The notes: generated by a model from the letters alone, not told the origin. A DNA stretch of 64,000 nt from Apostichopus japonicus (GCF_037975245.1 NC_092569.1:21480001-21544000), one strand, 5' to 3'; shown: positions 23,271-38,514, counted from the first letter of the stretch. Numbers and translations are program-made.

Positions 23271-26200
23271 CGGCCTAATATCTCAGTCCATACAGTGGCG
23301 CGATGGCTTGGCGCACTGTAAGAGCTGATGAGCGAGACTCTCTTTTGCATCGCTGGTTCGAACCCCGGTGGTGGCGTCTTTTGCCGATCTTTTACAGCGG
23401 GTGCCTGCATAGGGAGCTGTAAGTATTAGTTAATCGGCCTAATATCTCAGTCCATACAGTGGCGCGATGGCTTGGCGCACTGTAAGAGCTGATGAGCGAG
23501 ACTCTCTTTTGCATCGCTGGTTCGAACCCCGGTGGTGGCGTCTTTTGCCGATCTTTTACAGCGGGTGCCTGCATAGGGAGCTGTAAGTATTAGTTAATCG
23601 GCCTAATATCTCAGTCCATACAGTGGCGCGATGGCTTGGCGCACTGTAAGAGCTGATGAGCGAGACTCTCTTTTGCATCGCTGGTTCGAACCCCGGTGGT
23701 GGCGTCTTTTGCCGATCTTTTACAGCGGGTGCCTGCATAGGGAGCTGTAAGTATTAGTTAATCGGCCTAATATCTCAGTCCATACAGTGGCGCGATGGCT
23801 TGGCGCACTGTAAGAGCTGATGAGCGAGACTCTCTTTTGCATCGCTGGTTCGAACCCCGGTGGTGGCGTCTTTTGCCGATCTTTTACAGCGGGTGCCTGC
23901 ATAGGGAGCTGTAAGTATTAGTTAATCGGCCTAATATCTCAGTCCATACAGTGGCGCGATGGCTTGGCGCACTGTAAGAGCTGATGAGCGAGACTCTCTT
24001 TTGCATCGCTGGTTCGAACCCCGGTGGTGGCGTCTTTTGCCGATCTTTTACAGCGGGTGCCTGCATAGGGAGCTGTAAGTATTAGTTAATCGGCCTAATA
24101 TCTCAGTCCATACAGTGGCGCGATGGCTTGGCGCACTGTAAGAGCTGATGAGCGAGACTCTCTTTTGCATCGCTGGTTCGAACCCCGGTGGTGGCGTCTT
24201 TTGCCGATCTTTTACAGCGGGTGCCTGCATAGGGAGCTGTAAGTATTAGTTAATCGGCCTAATATCTCAGTCCATACAGTGGCGCGATGGCTTGGCGCAC
24301 TGTAAGAGCTGATGAGCGAGACTCTCTTTTGCATCGCTGGTTCGAACCCCGGTGGTGGCGTCTTTTGCCGATCTTTTACAGCGGGTGCCTGCATAGGGAG
24401 CTGTAAGTATTAGTTAATCGGCCTAATATCTCAGTCCATACAGTGGCGCGATGGCTTGGCGCACTGTAAGAGCTGATGAGCGAGACTCTCTTTTGCATCG
24501 CTGGTTCGAACCCCGGTGGTGGCGTCTTTTGCCGATCTTTTACAGCGGGTGCCTGCATAGGGAGCTGTAAGTATTAGTTAATCGGCCTAATATCTCAGTC
24601 CATACAGTGGCGCGATGGCTTGGCGCACTGTAAGAGCTGATGAGCGAGACTCTCTTTTGCATCGCTGGTTCGAACCCCGGTGGTGGCGTCTTTTGCCGAT
24701 CTTTTACAGCGGGTGCCTGCATAGGGAGCTGTAAGTATTAGTTAATCGGCCTAATATCTCAGTCCATACAGTGGCGCGATGGCTTGGCGCACTGTAAGAG
24801 CTGATGAGCGAGACTCTCTTTTGCATCGCTGGTTCGAACCCCGGTGGTGGCGTCTTTTGCCGATCTTTTACAGCGGGTGCCTGCATAGGGAGCTGTAAGT
24901 ATTAGTTAATCGGCCTAATATCTCAGTCCATACAGTGGCGCGATGGCTTGGCGCACTGTAAGAGCTGATGAGCGAGACTCTCTTTTGCATCGCTGGTTCG
25001 AACCCCGGTGGTGGCGTCTTTTGCCGATCTTTTACAGCGGGTGCCTGCATAGGGAGCTGTAAGTATTAGTTAATCGGCCTAATATCTCAGTCCATACAGT
25101 GGCGCGATGGCTTGGCGCACTGTAAGAGCTGATGAGCGAGACTCTCTTTTGCATCGCTGGTTCGAACCCCGGTGGTGGCGTCTTTTGCCGATCTTTTACA
25201 GCGGGTGCCTGCATAGGGAGCTGTAAGTATTAGTTAATCGGCCTAATATCTCAGTCCATACAGTGGCGCGATGGCTTGGCGCACTGTAAGAGCTGATGAG
25301 CGAGACTCTCTTTTGCATCGCTGGTTCGAACCCCGGTGGTGGCGTCTTTTGCCGATCTTTTACAGCGGGTGCCTGCATAGGGAGCTGTAAGTATTAGTTA
25401 ATCGGCCTAATATCTCAGTCCATACAGTGGCGCGATGGCTTGGCGCACTGTAAGAGCTGATGAGCGAGACTCTCTTTTGCATCGCTGGTTCGAACCCCGG
25501 TGGTGGCGTCTTTTGCCGATCTTTTACAGCGGGTGCCTGCATAGGGAGCTGTAAGTATTAGTTAATCGGCCTAATATCTCAGTCCATACAGTGGCGCGAT
25601 GGCTTGGCGCACTGTAAGAGCTGATGAGCGAGACTCTCTTTTGCATCGCTGGTTCGAACCCCGGTGGTGGCGTCTTTTGCCGATCTTTTACAGCGGGTGC
25701 CTGCATAGGGAGCTGTAAGTATTAGTTAATCGGCCTAATATCTCAGTCCATACAGTGGCGCGATGGCTTGGCGCACTGTAAGAGCTGATGAGCGAGACTC
25801 TCTTTTGCATCGCTGGTTCGAACCCCGGTGGTGGCGTCTTTTGCCGATCTTTTACAGCGGGTGCCTGCATAGGGAGCTGTAAGTATTAGTTAATCGGCCT
25901 AATATCTCAGTCCATACAGTGGCGCGATGGCTTGGCGCACTGTAAGAGCTGATGAGCGAGACTCTCTTTTGCATCGCTGGTTCGAACCCCGGTGGTGGCG
26001 TCTTTTGCCGATCTTTTACAGCGGGTGCCTGCATAGGGAGCTGTAAGTATTAGTTAATCGGCCTAATATCTCAGTCCATACAGTGGCGCGATGGCTTGGC
26101 GCACTGTAAGAGCTGATGAGCGAGACTCTCTTTTGCATCGCTGGTTCGAACCCCGGTGGTGGCGTCTTTTGCCGATCTTTTACAGCGGGTGCCTGCATAG

Positions 26201-29200
26201 GGAGCTGTAAGTATTAGTTAATCGGCCTAATATCTCAGTCCATACAGTGGCGCGATGGCTTGGCGCACTGTAAGAGCTGATGAGCGAGACTCTCTTTTGC
26301 ATCGCTGGTTCGAACCCCGGTGGTGGCGTCTTTTGCCGATCTTTTACAGCGGGTGCCTGCATAGGGAGCTGTAAGTATTAGTTAATCGGCCTAATATCTC
26401 AGTCCATACAGTGGCGCGATGGCTTGGCGCACTGTAAGAGCTGATGAGCGAGACTCTCTTTTGCATCGCTGGTTCGAACCCCGGTGGTGGCGTCTTTTGC
26501 CGATCTTTTACAGCGGGTGCCTGCATAGGGAGCTGTAAGTATTAGTTAATCGGCCTAATATCTCAGTCCATACAGTGGCGCGATGGCTTGGCGCACTGTA
26601 AGAGCTGATGAGCGAGACTCTCTTTTGCATCGCTGGTTCGAACCCCGGTGGTGGCGTCTTTTGCCGATCTTTTACAGCGGGTGCCTGCATAGGGAGCTGT
26701 AAGTATTAGTTAATCGGCCTAATATCTCAGTCCATACAGTGGCGCGATGGCTTGGCGCACTGTAAGAGCTGATGAGCGAGACTCTCTTTTGCATCGCTGG
26801 TTCGAACCCCGGTGGTGGCGTCTTTTGCCGATCTTTTACAGCGGGTGCCTGCATAGGGAGCTGTAAGTATTAGTTAATCGGCCTAATATCTCAGTCCATA
26901 CAGTGGCGCGATGGCTTGGCGCACTGTAAGAGCTGATGAGCGAGACTCTCTTTTGCATCGCTGGTTCGAACCCCGGTGGTGGCGTCTTTTGCCGATCTTT
27001 TACAGCGGGTGCCTGCATAGGGAGCTGTAAGTATTAGTTAATCGGCCTAATATCTCAGTCCATACAGTGGCGCGATGGCTTGGCGCACTGTAAGAGCTGA
27101 TGAGCGAGACTCTCTTTTGCATCGCTGGTTCGAACCCCGGTGGTGGCGTCTTTTGCCGATCTTTTACAGCGGGTGCCTGCATAGGGAGCTGTAAGTATTA
27201 GTTAATCGGCCTAATATCTCAGTCCATACAGTGGCGCGATGGCTTGGCGCACTGTAAGAGCTGATGAGCGAGACTCTCTTTTGCATCGCTGGTTCGAACC
27301 CCGGTGGTGGCGTCTTTTGCCGATCTTTTACAGCGGGTGCCTGCATAGGGAGCTGTAAGTATTAGTTAATCGGCCTAATATCTCAGTCCATACAGTGGCG
27401 CGATGGCTTGGCGCACTGTAAGAGCTGATGAGCGAGACTCTCTTTTGCATCGCTGGTTCGAACCCCGGTGGTGGCGTCTTTTGCCGATCTTTTACAGCGG
27501 GTGCCTGCATAGGGAGCTGTAAGTATTAGTTAATCGGCCTAATATCTCAGTCCATACAGTGGCGCGATGGCTTGGCGCACTGTAAGAGCTGATGAGCGAG
27601 ACTCTCTTTTGCATCGCTGGTTCGAACCCCGGTGGTGGCGTCTTTTGCCGATCTTTTACAGCGGGTGCCTGCATAGGGAGCTGTAAGTATTAGTTAATCG
27701 GCCTAATATCTCAGTCCATACAGTGGCGCGATGGCTTGGCGCACTGTAAGAGCTGATGAGCGAGACTCTCTTTTGCATCGCTGGTTCGAACCCCGGTGGT
27801 GGCGTCTTTTGCCGATCTTTTACAGCGGGTGCCTGCATAGGGAGCTGTAAGTATTAGTTAATCGGCCTAATATCTCAGTCCATACAGTGGCGCGATGGCT
27901 TGGCGCACTGTAAGAGCTGATGAGCGAGACTCTCTTTTGCATCGCTGGTTCGAACCCCGGTGGTGGCGTCTTTTGCCGATCTTTTACAGCGGGTGCCTGC
28001 ATAGGGAGCTGTAAGTATTAGTTAATCGGCCTAATATCTCAGTCCATACAGTGGCGCGATGGCTTGGCGCACTGTAAGAGCTGATGAGCGAGACTCTCTT
28101 TTGCATCGCTGGTTCGAACCCCGGTGGTGGCGTCTTTTGCCGATCTTTTACAGCGGGTGCCTGCATAGGGAGCTGTAAGTATTAGTTAATCGGCCTAATA
28201 TCTCAGTCCATACAGTGGCGCGATGGCTTGGCGCACTGTAAGAGCTGATGAGCGAGACTCTCTTTTGCATCGCTGGTTCGAACCCCGGTGGTGGCGTCTT
28301 TTGCCGATCTTTTACAGCGGGTGCCTGCATAGGGAGCTGTAAGTATTAGTTAATCGGCCTAATATCTCAGTCCATACAGTGGCGCGATGGCTTGGCGCAC
28401 TGTAAGAGCTGATGAGCGAGACTCTCTTTTGCATCGCTGGTTCGAACCCCGGTGGTGGCGTCTTTTGCCGATCTTTTACAGCGGGTGCCTGCATAGGGAG
28501 CTGTAAGTATTAGTTAATCGGCCTAATATCTCAGTCCATACAGTGGCGCGATGGCTTGGCGCACTGTAAGAGCTGATGAGCGAGACTCTCTTTTGCATCG
28601 CTGGTTCGAACCCCGGTGGTGGCGTCTTTTGCCGATCTTTTACAGCGGGTGCCTGCATAGGGAGCTGTAAGTATTAGTTAATCGGCCTAATATCTCAGTC
28701 CATACAGTGGCGCGATGGCTTGGCGCACTGTAAGAGCTGATGAGCGAGACTCTCTTTTGCATCGCTGGTTCGAACCCCGGTGGTGGCGTCTTTTGCCGAT
28801 CTTTTACAGCGGGTGCCTGCATAGGGAGCTGTAAGTATTAGTTAATCGGCCTAATATCTCAGTCCATACAGTGGCGCGATGGCTTGGCGCACTGTAAGAG
28901 CTGATGAGCGAGACTCTCTTTTGCATCGCTGGTTCGAACCCCGGTGGTGGCGTCTTTTGCCGATCTTTTACAGCGGGTGCCTGCATAGGGAGCTGTAAGT
29001 ATTAGTTAATCGGCCTAATATCTCAGTCCATACAGTGGCGCGATGGCTTGGCGCACTGTAAGAGCTGATGAGCGAGACTCTCTTTTGCATCGCTGGTTCG
29101 AACCCCGGTGGTGGCGTCTTTTGCCGATCTTTTACAGCGGGTGCCTGCATAGGGAGCTGTAAGTATTAGTTAATCGGCCTAATATCTCAGTCCATACAGT

Positions 29201-32200
29201 GGCGCGATGGCTTGGCGCACTGTAAGAGCTGATGAGCGAGACTCTCTTTTGCATCGCTGGTTCGAACCCCGGTGGTGGCGTCTTTTGCCGATCTTTTACA
29301 GCGGGTGCCTGCATAGGGAGCTGTAAGTATTAGTTAATCGGCCTAATATCTCAGTCCATACAGTGGCGCGATGGCTTGGCGCACTGTAAGAGCTGATGAG
29401 CGAGACTCTCTTTTGCATCGCTGGTTCGAACCCCGGTGGTGGCGTCTTTTGCCGATCTTTTACAGCGGGTGCCTGCATAGGGAGCTGTAAGTATTAGTTA
29501 ATCGGCCTAATATCTCAGTCCATACAGTGGCGCGATGGCTTGGCGCACTGTAAGAGCTGATGAGCGAGACTCTCTTTTGCATCGCTGGTTCGAACCCCGG
29601 TGGTGGCGTCTTTTGCCGATCTTTTACAGCGGGTGCCTGCATAGGGAGCTGTAAGTATTAGTTAATCGGCCTAATATCTCAGTCCATACAGTGGCGCGAT
29701 GGCTTGGCGCACTGTAAGAGCTGATGAGCGAGACTCTCTTTTGCATCGCTGGTTCGAACCCCGGTGGTGGCGTCTTTTGCCGATCTTTTACAGCGGGTGC
29801 CTGCATAGGGAGCTGTAAGTATTAGTTAATCGGCCTAATATCTCAGTCCATACAGTGGCGCGATGGCTTGGCGCACTGTAAGAGCTGATGAGCGAGACTC
29901 TCTTTTGCATCGCTGGTTCGAACCCCGGTGGTGGCGTCTTTTGCCGATCTTTTACAGCGGGTGCCTGCATAGGGAGCTGTAAGTATTAGTTAATCGGCCT
30001 AATATCTCAGTCCATACAGTGGCGCGATGGCTTGGCGCACTGTAAGAGCTGATGAGCGAGACTCTCTTTTGCATCGCTGGTTCGAACCCCGGTGGTGGCG
30101 TCTTTTGCCGATCTTTTACAGCGGGTGCCTGCATAGGGAGCTGTAAGTATTAGTTAATCGGCCTAATATCTCAGTCCATACAGTGGCGCGATGGCTTGGC
30201 GCACTGTAAGAGCTGATGAGCGAGACTCTCTTTTGCATCGCTGGTTCGAACCCCGGTGGTGGCGTCTTTTGCCGATCTTTTACAGCGGGTGCCTGCATAG
30301 GGAGCTGTAAGTATTAGTTAATCGGCCTAATATCTCAGTCCATACAGTGGCGCGATGGCTTGGCGCACTGTAAGAGCTGATGAGCGAGACTCTCTTTTGC
30401 ATCGCTGGTTCGAACCCCGGTGGTGGCGTCTTTTGCCGATCTTTTACAGCGGGTGCCTGCATAGGGAGCTGTAAGTATTAGTTAATCGGCCTAATATCTC
30501 AGTCCATACAGTGGCGCGATGGCTTGGCGCACTGTAAGAGCTGATGAGCGAGACTCTCTTTTGCATCGCTGGTTCGAACCCCGGTGGTGGCGTCTTTTGC
30601 CGATCTTTTACAGCGGGTGCCTGCATAGGGAGCTGTAAGTATTAGTTAATCGGCCTAATATCTCAGTCCATACAGTGGCGCGATGGCTTGGCGCACTGTA
30701 AGAGCTGATGAGCGAGACTCTCTTTTGCATCGCTGGTTCGAACCCCGGTGGTGGCGTCTTTTGCCGATCTTTTACAGCGGGTGCCTGCATAGGGAGCTGT
30801 AAGTATTAGTTAATCGGCCTAATATCTCAGTCCATACAGTGGCGCGATGGCTTGGCGCACTGTAAGAGCTGATGAGCGAGACTCTCTTTTGCATCGCTGG
30901 TTCGAACCCCGGTGGTGGCGTCTTTTGCCGATCTTTTACAGCGGGTGCCTGCATAGGGAGCTGTAAGTATTAGTTAATCGGCCTAATATCTCAGTCCATA
31001 CAGTGGCGCGATGGCTTGGCGCACTGTAAGAGCTGATGAGCGAGACTCTCTTTTGCATCGCTGGTTCGAACCCCGGTGGTGGCGTCTTTTGCCGATCTTT
31101 TACAGCGGGTGCCTGCATAGGGAGCTGTAAGTATTAGTTAATCGGCCTAATATCTCAGTCCATACAGTGGCGCGATGGCTTGGCGCACTGTAAGAGCTGA
31201 TGAGCGAGACTCTCTTTTGCATCGCTGGTTCGAACCCCGGTGGTGGCGTCTTTTGCCGATCTTTTACAGCGGGTGCCTGCATAGGGAGCTGTAAGTATTA
31301 GTTAATCGGCCTAATATCTCAGTCCATACAGTGGCGCGATGGCTTGGCGCACTGTAAGAGCTGATGAGCGAGACTCTCTTTTGCATCGCTGGTTCGAACC
31401 CCGGTGGTGGCGTCTTTTGCCGATCTTTTACAGCGGGTGCCTGCATAGGGAGCTGTAAGTATTAGTTAATCGGCCTAATATCTCAGTCCATACAGTGGCG
31501 CGATGGCTTGGCGCACTGTAAGAGCTGATGAGCGAGACTCTCTTTTGCATCGCTGGTTCGAACCCCGGTGGTGGCGTCTTTTGCCGATCTTTTACAGCGG
31601 GTGCCTGCATAGGGAGCTGTAAGTATTAGTTAATCGGCCTAATATCTCAGTCCATACAGTGGCGCGATGGCTTGGCGCACTGTAAGAGCTGATGAGCGAG
31701 ACTCTCTTTTGCATCGCTGGTTCGAACCCCGGTGGTGGCGTCTTTTGCCGATCTTTTACAGCGGGTGCCTGCATAGGGAGCTGTAAGTATTAGTTAATCG
31801 GCCTAATATCTCAGTCCATACAGTGGCGCGATGGCTTGGCGCACTGTAAGAGCTGATGAGCGAGACTCTCTTTTGCATCGCTGGTTCGAACCCCGGTGGT
31901 GGCGTCTTTTGCCGATCTTTTACAGCGGGTGCCTGCATAGGGAGCTGTAAGTATTAGTTAATCGGCCTAATATCTCAGTCCATACAGTGGCGCGATGGCT
32001 TGGCGCACTGTAAGAGCTGATGAGCGAGACTCTCTTTTGCATCGCTGGTTCGAACCCCGGTGGTGGCGTCTTTTGCCGATCTTTTACAGCGGGTGCCTGC
32101 ATAGGGAGCTGTAAGTATTAGTTAATCGGCCTAATATCTCAGTCCATACAGTGGCGCGATGGCTTGGCGCACTGTAAGAGCTGATGAGCGAGACTCTCTT

Positions 32201-35200
32201 TTGCATCGCTGGTTCGAACCCCGGTGGTGGCGTCTTTTGCCGATCTTTTACAGCGGGTGCCTGCATAGGGAGCTGTAAGTATTAGTTAATCGGCCTAATA
32301 TCTCAGTCCATACAGTGGCGCGATGGCTTGGCGCACTGTAAGAGCTGATGAGCGAGACTCTCTTTTGCATCGCTGGTTCGAACCCCGGTGGTGGCGTCTT
32401 TTGCCGATCTTTTACAGCGGGTGCCTGCATAGGGAGCTGTAAGTATTAGTTAATCGGCCTAATATCTCAGTCCATACAGTGGCGCGATGGCTTGGCGCAC
32501 TGTAAGAGCTGATGAGCGAGACTCTCTTTTGCATCGCTGGTTCGAACCCCGGTGGTGGCGTCTTTTGCCGATCTTTTACAGCGGGTGCCTGCATAGGGAG
32601 CTGTAAGTATTAGTTAATCGGCCTAATATCTCAGTCCATACAGTGGCGCGATGGCTTGGCGCACTGTAAGAGCTGATGAGCGAGACTCTCTTTTGCATCG
32701 CTGGTTCGAACCCCGGTGGTGGCGTCTTTTGCCGATCTTTTACAGCGGGTGCCTGCATAGGGAGCTGTAAGTATTAGTTAATCGGCCTAATATCTCAGTC
32801 CATACAGTGGCGCGATGGCTTGGCGCACTGTAAGAGCTGATGAGCGAGACTCTCTTTTGCATCGCTGGTTCGAACCCCGGTGGTGGCGTCTTTTGCCGAT
32901 CTTTTACAGCGGGTGCCTGCATAGGGAGCTGTAAGTATTAGTTAATCGGCCTAATATCTCAGTCCATACAGTGGCGCGATGGCTTGGCGCACTGTAAGAG
33001 CTGATGAGCGAGACTCTCTTTTGCATCGCTGGTTCGAACCCCGGTGGTGGCGTCTTTTGCCGATCTTTTACAGCGGGTGCCTGCATAGGGAGCTGTAAGT
33101 ATTAGTTAATCGGCCTAATATCTCAGTCCATACAGTGGCGCGATGGCTTGGCGCACTGTAAGAGCTGATGAGCGAGACTCTCTTTTGCATCGCTGGTTCG
33201 AACCCCGGTGGTGGCGTCTTTTGCCGATCTTTTACAGCGGGTGCCTGCATAGGGAGCTGTAAGTATTAGTTAATCGGCCTAATATCTCAGTCCATACAGT
33301 GGCGCGATGGCTTGGCGCACTGTAAGAGCTGATGAGCGAGACTCTCTTTTGCATCGCTGGTTCGAACCCCGGTGGTGGCGTCTTTTGCCGATCTTTTACA
33401 GCGGGTGCCTGCATAGGGAGCTGTAAGTATTAGTTAATCGGCCTAATATCTCAGTCCATACAGTGGCGCGATGGCTTGGCGCACTGTAAGAGCTGATGAG
33501 CGAGACTCTCTTTTGCATCGCTGGTTCGAACCCCGGTGGTGGCGTCTTTTGCCGATCTTTTACAGCGGGTGCCTGCATAGGGAGCTGTAAGTATTAGTTA
33601 ATCGGCCTAATATCTCAGTCCATACAGTGGCGCGATGGCTTGGCGCACTGTAAGAGCTGATGAGCGAGACTCTCTTTTGCATCGCTGGTTCGAACCCCGG
33701 TGGTGGCGTCTTTTGCCGATCTTTTACAGCGGGTGCCTGCATAGGGAGCTGTAAGTATTAGTTAATCGGCCTAATATCTCAGTCCATACAGTGGCGCGAT
33801 GGCTTGGCGCACTGTAAGAGCTGATGAGCGAGACTCTCTTTTGCATCGCTGGTTCGAACCCCGGTGGTGGCGTCTTTTGCCGATCTTTTACAGCGGGTGC
33901 CTGCATAGGGAGCTGTAAGTATTAGTTAATCGGCCTAATATCTCAGTCCATACAGTGGCGCGATGGCTTGGCGCACTGTAAGAGCTGATGAGCGAGACTC
34001 TCTTTTGCATCGCTGGTTCGAACCCCGGTGGTGGCGTCTTTTGCCGATCTTTTACAGCGGGTGCCTGCATAGGGAGCTGTAAGTATTAGTTAATCGGCCT
34101 AATATCTCAGTCCATACAGTGGCGCGATGGCTTGGCGCACTGTAAGAGCTGATGAGCGAGACTCTCTTTTGCATCGCTGGTTCGAACCCCGGTGGTGGCG
34201 TCTTTTGCCGATCTTTTACAGCGGGTGCCTGCATAGGGAGCTGTAAGTATTAGTTAATCGGCCTAATATCTCAGTCCATACAGTGGCGCGATGGCTTGGC
34301 GCACTGTAAGAGCTGATGAGCGAGACTCTCTTTTGCATCGCTGGTTCGAACCCCGGTGGTGGCGTCTTTTGCCGATCTTTTACAGCGGGTGCCTGCATAG
34401 GGAGCTGTAAGTATTAGTTAATCGGCCTAATATCTCAGTCCATACAGTGGCGCGATGGCTTGGCGCACTGTAAGAGCTGATGAGCGAGACTCTCTTTTGC
34501 ATCGCTGGTTCGAACCCCGGTGGTGGCGTCTTTTGCCGATCTTTTACAGCGGGTGCCTGCATAGGGAGCTGTAAGTATTAGTTAATCGGCCTAATATCTC
34601 AGTCCATACAGTGGCGCGATGGCTTGGCGCACTGTAAGAGCTGATGAGCGAGACTCTCTTTTGCATCGCTGGTTCGAACCCCGGTGGTGGCGTCTTTTGC
34701 CGATCTTTTACAGCGGGTGCCTGCATAGGGAGCTGTAAGTATTAGTTAATCGGCCTAATATCTCAGTCCATACAGTGGCGCGATGGCTTGGCGCACTGTA
34801 AGAGCTGATGAGCGAGACTCTCTTTTGCATCGCTGGTTCGAACCCCGGTGGTGGCGTCTTTTGCCGATCTTTTACAGCGGGTGCCTGCATAGGGAGCTGT
34901 AAGTATTAGTTAATCGGCCTAATATCTCAGTCCATACAGTGGCGCGATGGCTTGGCGCACTGTAAGAGCTGATGAGCGAGACTCTCTTTTGCATCGCTGG
35001 TTCGAACCCCGGTGGTGGCGTCTTTTGCCGATCTTTTACAGCGGGTGCCTGCATAGGGAGCTGTAAGTATTAGTTAATCGGCCTAATATCTCAGTCCATA
35101 CAGTGGCGCGATGGCTTGGCGCACTGTAAGAGCTGATGAGCGAGACTCTCTTTTGCATCGCTGGTTCGAACCCCGGTGGTGGCGTCTTTTGCCGATCTTT

Positions 35201-38200
35201 TACAGCGGGTGCCTGCATAGGGAGCTGTAAGTATTAGTTAATCGGCCTAATATCTCAGTCCATACAGTGGCGCGATGGCTTGGCGCACTGTAAGAGCTGA
35301 TGAGCGAGACTCTCTTTTGCATCGCTGGTTCGAACCCCGGTGGTGGCGTCTTTTGCCGATCTTTTACAGCGGGTGCCTGCATAGGGAGCTGTAAGTATTA
35401 GTTAATCGGCCTAATATCTCAGTCCATACAGTGGCGCGATGGCTTGGCGCACTGTAAGAGCTGATGAGCGAGACTCTCTTTTGCATCGCTGGTTCGAACC
35501 CCGGTGGTGGCGTCTTTTGCCGATCTTTTACAGCGGGTGCCTGCATAGGGAGCTGTAAGTATTAGTTAATCGGCCTAATATCTCAGTCCATACAGTGGCG
35601 CGATGGCTTGGCGCACTGTAAGAGCTGATGAGCGAGACTCTCTTTTGCATCGCTGGTTCGAACCCCGGTGGTGGCGTCTTTTGCCGATCTTTTACAGCGG
35701 GTGCCTGCATAGGGAGCTGTAAGTATTAGTTAATCGGCCTAATATCTCAGTCCATACAGTGGCGCGATGGCTTGGCGCACTGTAAGAGCTGATGAGCGAG
35801 ACTCTCTTTTGCATCGCTGGTTCGAACCCCGGTGGTGGCGTCTTTTGCCGATCTTTTACAGCGGGTGCCTGCATAGGGAGCTGTAAGTATTAGTTAATCG
35901 GCCTAATATCTCAGTCCATACAGTGGCGCGATGGCTTGGCGCACTGTAAGAGCTGATGAGCGAGACTCTCTTTTGCATCGCTGGTTCGAACCCCGGTGGT
36001 GGCGTCTTTTGCCGATCTTTTACAGCGGGTGCCTGCATAGGGAGCTGTAAGTATTAGTTAATCGGCCTAATATCTCAGTCCATACAGTGGCGCGATGGCT
36101 TGGCGCACTGTAAGAGCTGATGAGCGAGACTCTCTTTTGCATCGCTGGTTCGAACCCCGGTGGTGGCGTCTTTTGCCGATCTTTTACAGCGGGTGCCTGC
36201 ATAGGGAGCTGTAAGTATTAGTTAATCGGCCTAATATCTCAGTCCATACAGTGGCGCGATGGCTTGGCGCACTGTAAGAGCTGATGAGCGAGACTCTCTT
36301 TTGCATCGCTGGTTCGAACCCCGGTGGTGGCGTCTTTTGCCGATCTTTTACAGCGGGTGCCTGCATAGGGAGCTGTAAGTATTAGTTAATCGGCCTAATA
36401 TCTCAGTCCATACAGTGGCGCGATGGCTTGGCGCACTGTAAGAGCTGATGAGCGAGACTCTCTTTTGCATCGCTGGTTCGAACCCCGGTGGTGGCGTCTT
36501 TTGCCGATCTTTTACAGCGGGTGCCTGCATAGGGAGCTGTAAGTATTAGTTAATCGGCCTAATATCTCAGTCCATACAGTGGCGCGATGGCTTGGCGCAC
36601 TGTAAGAGCTGATGAGCGAGACTCTCTTTTGCATCGCTGGTTCGAACCCCGGTGGTGGCGTCTTTTGCCGATCTTTTACAGCGGGTGCCTGCATAGGGAG
36701 CTGTAAGTATTAGTTAATCGGCCTAATATCTCAGTCCATACAGTGGCGCGATGGCTTGGCGCACTGTAAGAGCTGATGAGCGAGACTCTCTTTTGCATCG
36801 CTGGTTCGAACCCCGGTGGTGGCGTCTTTTGCCGATCTTTTACAGCGGGTGCCTGCATAGGGAGCTGTAAGTATTAGTTAATCGGCCTAATATCTCAGTC
36901 CATACAGTGGCGCGATGGCTTGGCGCACTGTAAGAGCTGATGAGCGAGACTCTCTTTTGCATCGCTGGTTCGAACCCCGGTGGTGGCGTCTTTTGCCGAT
37001 CTTTTACAGCGGGTGCCTGCATAGGGAGCTGTAAGTATTAGTTAATCGGCCTAATATCTCAGTCCATACAGTGGCGCGATGGCTTGGCGCACTGTAAGAG
37101 CTGATGAGCGAGACTCTCTTTTGCATCGCTGGTTCGAACCCCGGTGGTGGCGTCTTTTGCCGATCTTTTACAGCGGGTGCCTGCATAGGGAGCTGTAAGT
37201 ATTAGTTAATCGGCCTAATATCTCAGTCCATACAGTGGCGCGATGGCTTGGCGCACTGTAAGAGCTGATGAGCGAGACTCTCTTTTGCATCGCTGGTTCG
37301 AACCCCGGTGGTGGCGTCTTTTGCCGATCTTTTACAGCGGGTGCCTGCATAGGGAGCTGTAAGTATTAGTTAATCGGCCTAATATCTCAGTCCATACAGT
37401 GGCGCGATGGCTTGGCGCACTGTAAGAGCTGATGAGCGAGACTCTCTTTTGCATCGCTGGTTCGAACCCCGGTGGTGGCGTCTTTTGCCGATCTTTTACA
37501 GCGGGTGCCTGCATAGGGAGCTGTAAGTATTAGTTAATCGGCCTAATATCTCAGTCCATACAGTGGCGCGATGGCTTGGCGCACTGTAAGAGCTGATGAG
37601 CGAGACTCTCTTTTGCATCGCTGGTTCGAACCCCGGTGGTGGCGTCTTTTGCCGATCTTTTACAGCGGGTGCCTGCATAGGGAGCTGTAAGTATTAGTTA
37701 ATCGGCCTAATATCTCAGTCCATACAGTGGCGCGATGGCTTGGCGCACTGTAAGAGCTGATGAGCGAGACTCTCTTTTGCATCGCTGGTTCGAACCCCGG
37801 TGGTGGCGTCTTTTGCCGATCTTTTACAGCGGGTGCCTGCATAGGGAGCTGTAAGTATTAGTTAATCGGCCTAATATCTCAGTCCATACAGTGGCGCGAT
37901 GGCTTGGCGCACTGTAAGAGCTGATGAGCGAGACTCTCTTTTGCATCGCTGGTTCGAACCCCGGTGGTGGCGTCTTTTGCCGATCTTTTACAGCGGGTGC
38001 CTGCATAGGGAGCTGTAAGTATTAGTTAATCGGCCTAATATCTCAGTCCATACAGTGGCGCGATGGCTTGGCGCACTGTAAGAGCTGATGAGCGAGACTC
38101 TCTTTTGCATCGCTGGTTCGAACCCCGGTGGTGGCGTCTTTTGCCGATCTTTTACAGCGGGTGCCTGCATAGGGAGCTGTAAGTATTAGTTAATCGGCCT

Positions 38201-38511
38201 AATATCTCAGTCCATACAGTGGCGCGATGGCTTGGCGCACTGTAAGAGCTGATGAGCGAGACTCTCTTTTGCATCGCTGGTTCGAACCCCGGTGGTGGCG
38301 TCTTTTGCCGATCTTTTACAGCGGGTGCCTGCATAGGGAGCTGTAAGTATTAGTTAATCGGCCTAATATCTCAGTCCATACAGTGGCGCGATGGCTTGGC
38401 GCACTGTAAGAGCTGATGAGCGAGACTCTCTTTTGCATCGCTGGTTCGAACCCCGGTGGTGGCGTCTTTTGCCGATCTTTTACAGCGGGTGCCTGCATAG
38501 GGAGCTGTAAG

Positions 38512-38514
38512 CTA
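38512..38514. other. Private three-base change in one subarray B unit
   Basis: GTAAGTATTAG reads GTAAGCTATAG in this unit only (TAT replaced by CTA). Three adjacent bases differ in an otherwise invariant stretch, which is more than one point mutation would give. It lies in the internal loop between the two stems of the second hairpin domain and is a good anchor for read placement. Confidence 0.9.
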
